In this document: positions 11,892-23,005 of the stretch, piece by piece
Layout of the letters: each line of letters opens with the position of its first letter
Position numbering within the stretch: position 1 is the first letter of the stretch
Source of the DNA: Planoprotostelium fungivorum
Lineage: Eukaryota; Evosea; Variosea; Cavosteliida; Cavosteliaceae
Length of the DNA: 64,000 nt
Assembly (NCBI GenBank): GCA_003024175.1
Contig: MDYQ01000089.1
Location: 32,468 to 96,467, forward strand
Reading direction: 5' to 3'
Notes under the pieces: generated by a model
The model's input: only the letters and a program-made list of their open reading frames with translations
What the model was told of the DNA's origin: nothing
The model's database searches: none
Translations under genes and position numbers: made by a program

Positions 11892-12817
11892 AGAACAGAA
11901 GAAATGTTTGAGATAAAGACAAGATGAGATGGCGTGCTTGCTTGTGTGTTGTCTGATGTCGTGCGGCCCAAGCGATGAATCACCTTTTTAAAAAAGTGTG
12001 TTAAGAAGACGAGTGGATCCATGTTGATTTTGCATTATAGTAGCGCGTGCTAAAGAAAGGTAAATATTCCGTGGGCTGCACAATAATCAGAGACGAAACA
12101 TCACATCACCGATCGAAGATGAATGGAACGACACAGCGAAGATTCCACGATCGAACCCAAAAACGTTTCAGCCGTTGGCTGCATAAAATTGGCCGGCTCT
12201 GCTCATGGTCGCCACAGTGATTGATTGCATTGCAAAGAGCAACTGAGATGATCTGATCTCATCTGCCATGAAGCTCGTGCGATGCACCAGGTCAAACGAC
12301 GAGAGTACGATATTCTGGAAAATGGTCTATTTCTCGTATTTGTGTTGTAAAAAGAGGTGCGCGCGCCAAAAAAAATTTCATTTTCAAAAAAAGTCCGAGC
12401 GCGGCAATACGCCACCCCAACCGCATGGTCTATCTTCTTTCCACCTCGAATCCTTTTAGATCAATGTATGATCAATATAGCATAAACATCAATCTATCTA
12501 TATCTTTCCACTTACGAGAATGCTCTTCCATTTTCCATCGACCTCTCCTCTTTAGACCCTCAACCACTTCCAATCGATGAGTAAGACCCTTTGAATCCTT
12601 CCTATCCTTTCCTCTCTTCGAATCAGATGCATTTATCAAATCGATTATCATAGTTACCATGTGGTCACGAAGACCTTCTGAACCCTCCCTACACTCTTTC
12701 TAACGCTAATGCAGGTTAATCCGGGCCGATTTCGAAGCGGAGGGCAATTGTTCGCCGCCCACAATTATTGTCGACGGTATTAACGGCTAGTCGACGCTGC
12801 GGGACACCCCAGGAAGC
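11892..12817. other. Non-coding stretch upstream of U2
   Basis: About 0.9 kb between the GRAM-protein stop and U2. Only short chance ORFs occur. The last ~100 nt before U2 presumably contain its promoter; a GC-rich stretch with the near-inverted pair gcaattgt / acaatta lies around 12751-12770, but I cannot name a proximal sequence element. Confidence 0.4.
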
Positions 12818-13085
12818 ATCTTCTCGGCTTTTTAAAGCTTAGATCAAGGTAGGCCCCTTTCTATTTCGATCATCATCATCATACATCATCACCCAAACTC
12901 GTCTAATATCGCCGCAGTGTAGTATCTGTTCTTATCAGTTTAGTCGACTGATAGCCCTGGGTACTCCAGGGCATCCGACTAAATTAATTTTTCTCTCGGG
13001 TGAGAGGATCAACACCGGAGCTTGCGAAGGTGCCTCTTACACGGATGAATTCAGCATTGCACTGAAGCTGACTTTCGTCCACCGT
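12818..13085 (+). ncRNA. U2: U2 spliceosomal snRNA, interrupted by an intron
   Basis: The 5' part reads ATCTTCTCGGC ... AGATCAAG (12818-12848). After a 69-nt insertion it continues TGTAGTATCTGTTCTTATCAG at 12918, which joined gives the universal U2 5' domain including the branch-point recognition sequence GTAGTA. Stem IIa (TCAGTTTAGTCGACTGA), stem IIb (CCCTGG GTACT CCAGGG), an Sm-like site (AATTTTTC at about 12987), stem III (CTCTCGGGTGAGAG), a CACC...GGTG stem around GGAGCTTG, and a stem IV with a CATTGCA loop closed by TTCAG/CTGAA follow in the right order. The CATTGCA loop resembles the U2B'' binding loop. The intact downstream structures argue for a functional gene. Role: base-pairs with the intron branch site in the pre-spliceosome. 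The 3' end is approximate. Confidence 0.9.
12849..12917 (+). other. mRNA-type intron inside the U2 snRNA gene
   Basis: This 69-nt insertion begins gtaggcc and ends gccgcag, with a branch-site-like tctaat about 13-16 nt before the acceptor. It is similar in size to protein-gene introns here. Removing it restores a gapless U2 5' domain, AGATCAAG|TGTAGTA. Confidence 0.85.
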
Positions 13086-14293
13086 TCAAATAATCAAAAG
13101 ATACAAAAATATAAGAAAATCGTCTGAAAACGATTCAGCGGCAGAAACAACGAGGAAAAACACTCGGAGTACGAGAAGTGAGTCTGATCGAGATGAAGTG
13201 ACCGACAACAGACCAAGGATCGATACGAAGACTGAGAGGTGAGTGATGATCGACATGGCATGACAAAGGAGCGTGCATCGTGTTAAAGACCGACGTGAAA
13301 ATCTTTGCATGAACGAGGATATGTGTCGTGGCCGGGAGGCAGCATGAGTGTAGCGATCACCGAATGCGATGATCGAAGCGATGGAATTGCACATCACGGC
13401 CTAGAGATAATAAAGGATTCCCTTTCCACCATTGTGCGATAAATCGTTATTCGATATTGAAGGATATTTGCTCAACTTTTGAGTCCAAGTCTGATGTGGT
13501 GCCATGCATTCGTGACATCCATCCAATACGATCGGTGAATGTAGTGTGCTCGATTCGTGTCCTCGTTCCATATGATGTTACACGTGATGATGACTCGATG
13601 AACTCCTTTGCCCTTCAGTAGATCAATGTTGGGTTCTACTTTCATCCACGAACGACACCACGATCTCCGTCATCACTGGTTGCATCTCATTGATCGTCCC
13701 TTAAACAGAGATACCGTAGGTCGAAGTTCAGCGACCAGAATCTGGCTTCATTGCAGACGATCGACATCATTGATGCACCTGCCATCACTGTTTCATTCGT
13801 CTTGTGGATACCAAAAAGCTACGATACGATGGCTTCCTGCGTGGTCGCCCACCGCGGTACTAGCATCGCCCATGTTTGCTTACCTTACGAGTTCGGAATG
13901 GGATCGTGGGTGTTCAAGCAGGTATGATCGTAACTGTTGAGTCTCTCAACATCGCTAACACATACGCAAAGCGGGTCAATCAGTTTCACAAACTGAAGTC
14001 TCCTGTGTAACGAATATTGAAGCACATATGAACGAATAGCGTGATCTATTCAATCTACTCAACGAAAGAGGAGGTCGTAACTGAAGACTCTCGACATCGT
14101 CAACGCGAAGTTGGTAAACAGTTGAGCAACAGTTGAGCATTTCAGTAGATGGCTTATGATTCGTAGTAGCGATGCAGACCGAACGAATAGCAAAGAGTTA
14201 AACTCGAGAGGATCACAAGGAAGTAACACAAGAAACAAAGACCTAAGATTAAGGTTGCATTTATCGCATCCATCACGATACTCGCGGTCGCAC
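13086..14293. other. Non-coding stretch between U2 and RPL3
   Basis: About 1.2 kb with no recognisable gene. A hydrophobic leftward ORF at 13086-13397 and a rightward one at 13608-13940 lack domains and a clear start context. The final ~360 nt, next to the RPL3 stop, contain a degenerate direct repeat of about 145 nt: GTAACTG...TCTC at ~13929 and ~14079, and gaacgaatagc at ~14031 and ~14174. Confidence 0.4.
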
Positions 14294-15630
14294 TTAAGCG
14301 TTGGTGGCGGGGGCTCCGGTAGCGGGGGCAGTCTTGGCACGGGGGCCAAAGTACTTCCTCTTCTCCAGGGTGGTCTGGAATCTTCCGTGTCCAAACTTGG
14401 AGGAGGTGTCGATGAACTTGAGGGACACCTGCTCGAGGGCAACACGGTTGGTCTGGGGGACGAGGGACTTACGGAGAGTGATGACTCTCTTTCTTGTTCC
14501 CATGACGGAACCCTTGACCATGACAAAGTCGTTGGTGACGTGTCCGTAGTGAGAGAATCCTCCCATGGGGGTGATGGTCTTTCTGGTCAGATCGTTGTCG
14601 GTGCTTCCGTTTCTCTTGTTGGCTCCGGATCCGATTCTGTAGACCTTCTTGTTCAGCTCGGTACGGTTGTGGAATCCACGCTGTCCGGCTCTGGGCACGG
14701 CCCAGGACACACGGGCGGGATGCCATGCTCCAATACAAGCGACCTTACGCAGACCCTTGTGGGTCTTTCTGGGCAGACGTCTGGTTCCCCAACGGGCGGT
14801 AACTCCCTCGAATCCGTGTCCCTTGGTGACACCGATGACGTCGATGTGCTCAGACTCCTGGAAGACGTCGGAGACCTTGACCTTCTTCTCAAAGAGGCTG
14901 CGAGCGTAGTCGACCTTGGCGGCGATGTCTCCTCCGTTGACCTGGATCTCGAGGACGTCGGCCTTCTTCTGGAATCCGACCTTTCTGGCCTGAGTGTGGG
15001 CAATGACTCTGACGACAGTGGCGAACTTCTTGATTCTGGCGATCTCCTTGTCGATGGATCCGGCCTTCTCGGCGACCTTCTTGGTGTACTTGGTGAAGGC
15101 CTTCTTCTTGGAGGCGTACCATCTCTTGTAGTACTTTCTGCGGTACTCGTCGGACAAAAAGTTGGCCCAGACGGTGGTGAGGGCACGGAGTCCTCTGGGG
15201 GTCTCGGTGTAACCGACAACTCCGATGACGACCATGGCGGGAGTCTCGAGGATGGTGACGGGCTCGACAACCTCCTTCTTGTGGAGCTTGGATCCGTTAC
15301 GATCGAGCTCACGGACAATGTGGGTCATACCGGCCTTGTAGCCGAGGAAGGCAGTAAGGTGGGGGGCCTTGGTCTGGTCATCCTTGGGGAAAGATCTGAT
15401 CTTTCCACGGAGTCTGCTGGCTCTCTTTCTGGGGGAGAATCCGAGGGAACCACGACGGGGAGCTGAAGAGAGGATCAGCCTTCTGCACGTTCGAGTCCAT
15501 CATTCACAATCATATCATCGATCTCGATGGATGGATGAAACCATCATCGAGGAACGATTATGAAGGGATCGTATCGTATAGACATGGATGCATCGTTCGG
15601 CAGCTCACCTCTGAATTTTCTGTGCGACAT
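14294..15630 (-). CDS. RPL3: 60S ribosomal protein L3 (uL3)
   Basis: Exon 1 encodes MSHRKFR (ATG at 15630). One intron of about 145 nt (acceptor near 15465) joins it to the rest: [99 protein letters not shown] and [10 protein letters not shown]. These are the universal uL3 signatures in order, over normal length. The tail is Ala/Pro-rich ([12 protein letters not shown]). Function: large-subunit protein near the peptidyl transferase centre. Strong codon bias here creates a long open frame on the opposite strand. Confidence 0.97.
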
Positions 15631-15840
15631 AGTGATGGACGACTGTGGATGGAGATGCAACACAATGCTTCGCGATCGTTCTTTCTTCCTATTCGAGATG
15701 TCATACCCCTTTGTCTCATCCAACTTTTTGGACTTCTACCCCACTTTCTCGGATTCCTATTTTCCGTTAAAACCTTCTACGAAAGGGAACGCGAAAAAGA
15801 ATGGAATGGTCACACAACACCGGGAACGCATCTTCTGAAG

Positions 15841-18430
15841 ATGGATCTCACATTGACTGTTGGTGTCATCGCCGCCTTCTTGGTGATATTCTTGTTTCGA
15901 TATCTATCGAACAGACAAGCGGCCCCCGCGCCCGTCCGCCAGCCTGCCGTGGTGAAAGAGTTTCACATCGAGGAGGTCACATTGGAAGAGCCCAAGAAGG
16001 ACGAATCGTGCGCTTGCAAGGAGGGTAACACAACCGACGAGAAGACGTCATGTTGCCGCTCGAATGATAATGATGATTGCAAGAAGGATCAGATCATGAA
16101 CGCCAGAGTATTATACGGCAGTCAAACGGGTACGGCGAAGGAATGGGCACATCATCTCGCCGCCAACCTGCGCTCGGAGGGCTACAAGGCAACGGTCTCT
16201 GATCTGGCCACGTTCGAACCCGATGAGCTCTCTCAGCTCTCCCTCGTATTCTTTGTCATCTCCACCTACACTGATGGAAAGGCCCCGGACACTTGCATCG
16301 GCTTCTATGAGTGGTTAGAGGACATGTCACACGACTTCAGAGTCCCCAAGGACTTCTATTCCAAGCTCAAGTACAGTATCTTTGGCATCGGTGATTCCAT
16401 CTATGGAGACAACTACTGCACCACCGCCAAGGAGATGGACAAGATGTTACAGAGGATGTCTGCACAGAGAGTTGCCCCCATTGGATTCGGAGACAGCGGC
16501 ACTTCTGTCGAAATCAAGGACGGATACAAGCCATGGTTCAAGGGAGTTTCGGCGGGCTTGAATGGCTCTCAGAAGCAAGACGTGAGAGATGATATGCATC
16601 TAATGAAAGATGACGTTCGGACAGAAGAAACAAACGAAGACAAAGCCGAAGAAGAAGGTCGAGCTTGGAAGAATCTCTGAAGAGCCAGACGAATTGTCCG
16701 ATGATGAAGAGGTGAGGCAGATCGAATGAACGACATCTCATTTCATCGACAGGTGAAGGAGAACATCACAGACGTGGAAGATATGGGAAAATTCGTCAAG
16801 CCTGTGCCTCAGAAGAAAAAGAAGGTCGAGATTCAAGAGGAAGAGGAAGAAGAGGACGAGGAAGAGGATGATGATGATGAAGAGCTAGAATTGGTGGAAG
16901 GACAAGCCCCCAAAGAGATGCTGACCGAGTCTCTGAGAAAGAGTCTGACGAAGCAGGGTTACAAACTTCTCGGCAGTCACTCTGGTGTGAAGATGTGTCG
17001 ATGGACTAAGGTGAGCTCCACTTTCATTTTTTTCCAAAGATTTATTTCATCTCTATCTGAAAAACATTTCCCGTCTACAAGAAAGGTTCTATCTCACGTT
17101 CAAGATTTATTTCATTTTATTCTGAAACGAAACTGAAAGAGATCAGGCCATGATGAGAGGAAGAGGAGGATGTTATAAGCACACCTTCTACGGTATCACT
17201 TCATCTCAGTGCATGGAGATGACACCCTCTCTCGCCTGTGCCAACAAGTGTGTCTTCTGCTGGAGACATCACAAGAATCCCGTGGGAAAAGAATGGCGTT
17301 GGGTGGTTGATGAACCCGATATGCTCGTCGATGCCGCTATGAAGAACCACTACGGTGAGACTTTCATCCCACTTGTCATCACATCATGATCATCATCATC
17401 ACGATCATCATCATCATCACGATCACAGCGATGATGATGGTTCACCGTGGAGATGCTAAGGAATCAATAGGAATGATCAAGCAATTCAGAGGTGTCCCCG
17501 GTGTAACGAAAGAGAGTTTCGAAGAGGCGTCTACCATCCGTCACTGTGCCCTGTCCTTGGTAGGAGAGCCCATCATCTATCCCTACATCAACCGTTTCGT
17601 TCAATTGCTCCACGAGAAGAACATCTCCTCCTTCATGGTCACCAACGCTCAATTCCCCGACAAGATCGTGAGTTTTCTCCGAATTTCCCCATTTCCACTC
17701 TTTTTCTCCCCATCTTCCGAGAATTTTCTCCTTTTCCTCGAACGTTCGACTCACTCTTCCAGGAAACTTTGGACCCCGTCACACAGCTCTACGTCAGCAT
17801 CGACGCCGGCACAAAGGAGAGTCTAAAGAAGGTGAACACTCCACCCTCACCCACCGCTGACGTCATCAGGTCGACCGCCCCATCTTCGGTGACTTCTGGG
17901 AGAGGTTCTTAGGCTCCATCGAAGCCTTGAAGAGGAAGGGACAGCGAACCGTCTTCCGTCTCACCCTCATCAACGGCTGGAACACCGAGGAGATTTCAAA
18001 CTACGCACAGCTCGTCGAATTGGGTGCCCCCACCCTCATCGAGATCAAGGGTGTCACCTACTGCGGCACGTCCAAGGCATCGACTCTGACCATGAAGAAC
18101 GTGCCCTACCACCAAGAGGTCCTCCACTTCTCTCAGGCACTGTGTGACTCGACTCCCTTCATGAAGGAGAACTATGAGATCGCCTGCGAGCACGAGCACT
18201 CGTGCTGCGTCCTCTTGGCCAACAAGAGGTTCAAAGTAGATGGAGTGTGGCACACGTGGATCGACTATCCAAAGTTTCACGAGCTGGCGGCTTCTGGAAA
18301 GGACTTCACCGCGGAGGACTACATGGCCCCCACGCCTTACTGGGCCGTCGTGGGCAGTGAAGAGAAGGGATTCGATCCAGAGCAGGTCAGACACAAGAGG
18401 ACCAAGCCTTATGCCGGGCAGGGCTGTTAA
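15841..18430 (+). CDS. TYW1: TYW1, tRNA 4-demethylwyosine synthase
   Basis: ATG at 15841 starts an N-terminal membrane anchor (LTVGVIAAFLVIFLF). A flavodoxin domain follows (VLYGSQTGTAKEWAHHLA, FVISTYTDGKAP, SIFGIGDSIYGDNYC), then a lysine/acidic linker with a long Glu/Asp run, and the radical-SAM domain with the CxxxCxxC cluster in CANKCVFCWRHH. Later motifs are HCALSLVGEPIIYPYINRF, VSIDAGTKESLKK, LIEIKGVTYCG and DYPKFHELA. At least five introns; the one near 17356-17450 is a run of CATCAT/ATGATG simple sequence. TYW1 condenses N1-methylguanine of tRNA-Phe with pyruvate to form the tricyclic wyosine core. The N-terminal anchor and flavodoxin-radical SAM fusion match the eukaryotic form. Confidence 0.95.
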
Positions 18431-18714
18431 TAGACTCCATCGGATCTACTGTGTCGTGTTCTCATACGTGGGATGATGGGTTTGTCATCATCGTCGTGGA
18501 GGCTTGTTCTATCCATCTCACTGACCAGTGGAATCATTCATTGTCGATTCGAAGAGAGTATTAGATGGTGGGTGACTCGAGAGATGGTCTCTTACAACAA
18601 TCCATGATCGATGTAGATCAGATGAGGACAATGATAAGGTATGGCCGACACTGACATCCATACGAAAGAAAAAAGAAGAAAGTAGAATGGGATTTATCGA
18701 TACAAAACGTTCGT

Positions 18715-20122
18715 TTAGCATCCGGCAACAGCGAAAGCGAGGAGAGCATTGCTGGATCCGTAATCGAACTGGAACTTTCCTCCTGCGGCCACCTTTCCGG
18801 TCAAGTTGATGATGACGGGGTTGTACAAGTATGTGTTCGTCTTGCTCTGGTAGCCCTTGGGTGTCAAACCGAGTTGAAAGATGAGGTTGTCCTTCTGTGC
18901 GGCGGGGAGCTCCAGAGAGAAGCTGGCGGCAGCCTTGGATCTGTTGGTGATGGTCACGGAGTAGACTGTAGTGGTGCCAGAGAAAGAGGGGTAAGAGGCA
19001 GTGAAGGTCTGAGTGATGATGAAGGGGCAGTTGAGCTCGGCATCAATGGCGGCGGCTCTGATCTTGGACTGGTTGAGGATGGTGTAGTCAAAGATGGAAC
19101 CACCCTGCTGCTTGGGGATACCAGCGGTAGAGAAGTTGGCCACGAAAGAGTAGCCTCCGAACTGCTGGCGAAGGTTGGAAGTTGCCAAGACTGCGATGGG
19201 GGGAGCGATGAGATCGGGTACGGCAGCGTCTCCGGTTCTCTTGTCTAAGATGGTGGAGTACTGGTACTGAGCGACGGCAGTGGAGACGTTAAGGTCTCTG
19301 GCGAGATCTTGGACGATGGCGGCCTGGTTGTCGGTGTTGGCGATGAAGTTGGCCGTGAGGACGTAGGCGGTCAGGAACTTGGTGTAGAGCTCAACCTTGA
19401 CGGGGTCGGCGAGGTTGGTGGTCTGGACGTTCACAGCAGAAGCACCGTAAGAGGCGATGTAATCGGACGAGCGGGCCAAGACCTTGATGTCGGGACGGTT
19501 GGCAAACTGGAGGTTGCCAGAGAAGGGATATGTCAACAGAGAGGCGTAGACGGTCTGACCAGACGAAGTCTTTCCGTTGAGGAGGGCGGCATATCTCAGG
19601 GGAGTGCTACCGACGGGAACGAAGGTGTAGTCCACGTTGAGGGTGAGACCGTTAGCCAGAAGGATGCTCTGGATGAGATAGGCGAAACCTTGATCCGGTG
19701 TTAGCCAATGGTACGAAAGATGAACAAAAGATCTCACCTGAGTTGACAGCGTCTACAATGAGTGATTTGCCTCTGAGATCGGCGAGGGAGTTGACTCCAT
19801 TGGCACCAGCGATGATGTAATCGGGTCCGAGATCGGTCATGGCCAGGGCGGTGACATTCTGTTGACGGTTGAAGACACGGTTGAGCGTGTTGTCGATGGC
19901 CCCCTGCAGGATGTCGATGGTTCCATTAGCAAGGTACTGGTAAGCAGCCAGGGAGTTGGGGACGTTGACGACGCACACTCCGTTGAGGCCAGCCGTGGCG
20001 AAGAAGTTCTCCTGCTTGGCGATGGACAGAGTTCCTACGGTGGAGAAGATGCCAACACGGACATCACAGGTCTGAGCGAGAGCGGCAGCGACGAAGAGGG
20101 AGAGTAGTACAAAGCGAGCCAT
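18715..20122 (-). CDS. Secreted NMT1/SsuA-like substrate-binding protein with CBM49-like tail
   Basis: ATG at 20122 opens a clear signal peptide (MARFVLLSLFVAAALAQ). The next ~300 residues look like a type-2 periplasmic-binding fold of the NMT1/THI5/SsuA family: RVGIFSTVGTLSIAKQENFF, NGTIDILQGAIDN, SLADLRGKSLIVD, LLANGLTLNVDYTFVPVG. One intron lies at about 19697-19738. The last ~100 residues (FIITQTFTASYPSF ... VYSVTITNRSKAAASFSLEL ... GKFQFDYG) resemble the CBM49-type beta-sandwich that binds cellulose in amoebozoan wall and spore proteins. Bacterial relatives deliver sulfonates, nitrate or pyrimidine precursors to ABC importers; no transporter is encoded nearby. The actual ligand is unknown. 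Heavy use in Ala/Thr-rich secreted form suggests an extracellular or wall protein. Confidence 0.7.
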
Positions 20123-20623
20123 GGTGTGGATAGCTGGCTGTGATGGTACAGGATTGGTACAAGAAGTGCGGCTTCTCTTGAAGAATGTTGGTAAGAATGA
20201 TGAGAGAGCAAGTGATTCTGCAGTTCCACGCTATTCGCTGTTCTCAACCCTCTCACGTACTTCTGAAGATTATCCGTTACGGATTCAAATATCGTCCTTT
20301 GCTGCGAGGGTAACGCCTGAGCCCCATGGTCGCATCCGAAAAGTACCTGTGATTATTGATTATTCCGCCCACGCATACGAACGTGACCATCGGATGTTTT
20401 CGATCGGAACATTAGGAGCCCATTAAAGAGGGTAGCATCGGGGCACCTTAGTCTTATCATAGAGAATTGTGTTCTTCTTTCACGAGATCAAGAGGCCGAC
20501 CCGCCCAGGTGCCAATGTTTGGGGCAGATGATCTGTCAGGTTGACGTTCTTGATTATTCTTTAGGAACTTCTCAAGTACAGGTTTTCCAACGTTCATAAT
20601 CTATTCGGTCATTCACGAAGACA
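20123..20623. promoter_or_regulatory. Divergent intergenic region (bidirectional promoter)
   Basis: About 500 nt between two genes transcribed away from each other, both encoding secreted or membrane proteins with signal peptides. No ORF or RNA is recognised. It must contain both start regions; I cannot name individual sites. Confidence 0.45.
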
Positions 20624-22115
20624 ATGAGGTACCAGCTGACCTCCCTCCTCCTCTTGGCGTTGGCTCTCGCCGCTCATGCGCAAAACGCCAGCAAACCTCT
20701 TCCCTCGTGTTTGAAATTGAAGACAGGCTGCAGTGGACTTGGAGTCTGCCAAGACAACGGAGCCTGCAGATGCTATCCGGGGTAATAGAATTACTCGTGT
20801 CTCTTCGAGCGACGTCATCTGAATTCTATCGCAGGTTTACCTTCCCTACCCTTAACATCAACGGCACCGCCACCCGCTCAAGGGTTTACTGTAACGGAAG
20901 TAGGTCAAACTCGTTCGAGAAGAGAGGTTGACGAGACAACAGCCGTTCTGGATGGAGGTTCCTACATGAGGCCACTGGTGGCGGTCCTTCGATCTGAGAT
21001 CAGCGTCTTGAATCTCATCTTGTTCGCTCTCATCACCTACCGGTTGATTCTGGACTTCAGGCTCTACGGAAGGAGAAGGCACATCATCACAAAGGTCTCT
21101 CTCGGTTTCATCGCCGTAGCTACTCTCTGTGAATCTCCACACGTATGTATTCTTTCTAAACGATTCAGTGTTGTTCATCAACAACGTATTGGATTACTGG
21201 GGGGTGTACGGTGTGATGCCTCCATTGGCATTCTTCACTTTCCACGCCATCATCGAGTGGCTTCTGGTTGGAGTGTTCTGTGCCATCGTATTGCACTGGG
21301 TCAACATATATAACTCAACCGTCAAGAGCATTAGGAGACAGGAGATGATCATGAAGATCAACTCCAACTACGCTCAGACGGTCTCTGTAGAAGACGTGGT
21401 CCAATCTGTGACCTTCCTGAAGATCTTCCGGCTTCCATACATTGCGATCACTGGAATCACTCTCTGCATCACCATCGCTCGAGTGAGTCATCACATCACC
21501 CTCCATCTATACGTCTTTCGTCTGACTTGCAATCACAGCTCTTCGCTATTCCTCTGGTGACAAGTGTAGAGGGCTACGGAGGATTCTATCGGTTCTTCAA
21601 TGCCTGGTTTCTCATCCTCTGGTTTTTATTCGGCGTAGCTTTCGCCATCTATGGATACAGACTCCAGCGCGTGATGCCGCCCGCATCATCACACAAGATC
21701 CAAAGGGTGAGGCTCTCTCCTCCTTCTCGAACTGACATCATCAGGTCACGGGTAAACTCTGTCTGATGGCACTCATCTGCACCATCAACGCGCTCTGCAT
21801 GATCCTCTTGGACAATTACACACCGGTCTTCCCCTCTCTCTCAGGGAATGTCGGTCTCATCACAAGAAATTACATCACATTCAACACGAGGACCTTAGTT
21901 GCCGCAGTCGTTTTAGGTGAGAATATCATCACATGAAGGACGATGAAGTCTCACATATGTTAGACATTCACATGCCATTCAGCAAGATGAGATACTGGCT
22001 GAACGGCAGCCTGTTCAGTTCACATACGACTGACGGATCGGGGGGAGGCACGGAGGTTGCACAGATAGAGATGACGGTAAACAACCCCAAACAAGGGGAG
22101 GAGGAAGCAGTTTGA
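20624..22115 (+). CDS. EGF-like, seven-transmembrane receptor-like protein
   Basis: ATG at 20624 with a signal peptide (YQLTSLLLLALALAAHAQ), then one EGF-like module (CLKLKTGCSGLGVC, CRCYPGF). After an exon junction that I could not fix uniquely near 20890-20930 there are about seven hydrophobic helices: ISVLNLILFALITYRLIL, VSLGFIAVATLC, LAFFTFHAIIEWLLVGVFCA, IAITGITLCITIA, FFNAWFLILWFLFGVAFAIY, LCLMALICTINALCMILL, and TRTLVAAVVL. The C-terminal tail is hydrophilic and may use either of two acceptors near 21970-21990; the longer tail stops at 22115. Topology resembles a GPCR with an extracellular EGF domain, but no class-specific GPCR motif is evident. Ligand unknown. Confidence 0.6.
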
Positions 22116-22152
22116 TTGAGAATAAAAGTACAGGCGAAGGTTGCGTCTTTTA

Positions 22153-22854
22153 TTACCACCATTCTGTTCCTCTGGGACCCTTGAATCCCTTCTGTCCTCC
22201 ATCGATCCAGCTGGTGATCCATCCTGATCGTGATGTTAACGACCACATCTCGATGATGGTGGTGATGATCATGCTCACCTCCGTAGAAATCGCTCTGCTG
22301 AGATGCAACCTTCTCTCCATCGACGTAACATGCTTCCATCTTTGATGGATAGAAGCAGACCTGATAGTACATCAGCTGCCTTCGGTGCCTCTTATCACTC
22401 ACCGCATCTTTGATGGCGGCGAAGCCTGGTGTGGGGTCTGAATAAAACCAAGCGGCATTCTTCGTCTCTTTGTCTCCCACTTTGACGTTGTAATATCCGG
22501 CCCTTCCCTTCCATTCACAGAAGGTGCTGGGACCTATTGACGTGAGCTTGTTGCTCAGGACTGAAGCTTACCAGATGAGAGTTGAAGGTATTCTCTGCGG
22601 ATGTCTTTGAGAGGGATGTAATAGGTGGGAGGGTGACTGGTCTCTAGAACGCGGTGGGCGTCATTGGAATCAGCTATGGTCTGACCGTTATATACCACTT
22701 TGACGCTGTTAACATCAGCTCGAGCTGACGAAGCTTCGACTCACTTGTGCTTCACGGGTAGACAGGCTGGTGGTCTAGACGAACATTAAGAGGATGTTTT
22801 GATTGGAACTCACCTGGGATAGTCCCAAACACTCTCTACAGGATGGTTAGACAT
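22153..22854 (-). CDS. DUF427 domain protein
   Basis: ATG at 22854 (MSNHPVESVWDYP). Spliced reading across about five short introns gives VKVVYNGQTIADSNDAHRVL, ETSHPPTYYIPLKDIRREYL, STFCEWKGRAGYYNVKVG, NAAWFYSDPTPGFAAIKDAV, CFYPSKMEACYVDGEKV, and a final FYGGWITSWIDGG...GTEWW. This matches the DUF427 family along its whole length (vfnG.vIAdt, hpPvyYiP, CewKG.A.Yw, DgE, GGWIT). The family is common in bacteria and fungi and has no settled biochemical role. Ends 38 nt from the stop of the convergent EGF-7TM gene. Confidence 0.88.
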
Positions 22855-23005
22855 CTTAGTTGCGAATTGTCGATTGTGTCGTTGTGTGTGAGTGGCTGTT
22901 GTTGTGATGCGTCGCAGCATGAATACGTATCACGTGGCGTCACGAATGCTCAAATATTTGGTCTGCACCAAAAACGTTCATTCAGACAACACAGGTTTAG
23001 ACTCA

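Noticed and set aside
13086-13397. Hydrophobic leftward ORF right after U2
   Set aside because: Begins in sequence that is probably U2 3' flank; no homology or splice structure.
14156-15466. 436-codon open frame on the strand opposite RPL3, Ser/Gly/Leu-rich
   Set aside because: It is an exact shadow of the strongly codon-biased RPL3 gene; composition is repetitive and no domain is present.
22112-22345. Rightward ORF opposite the DUF427 gene
   Set aside because: Antisense to well-supported DUF427 exons.
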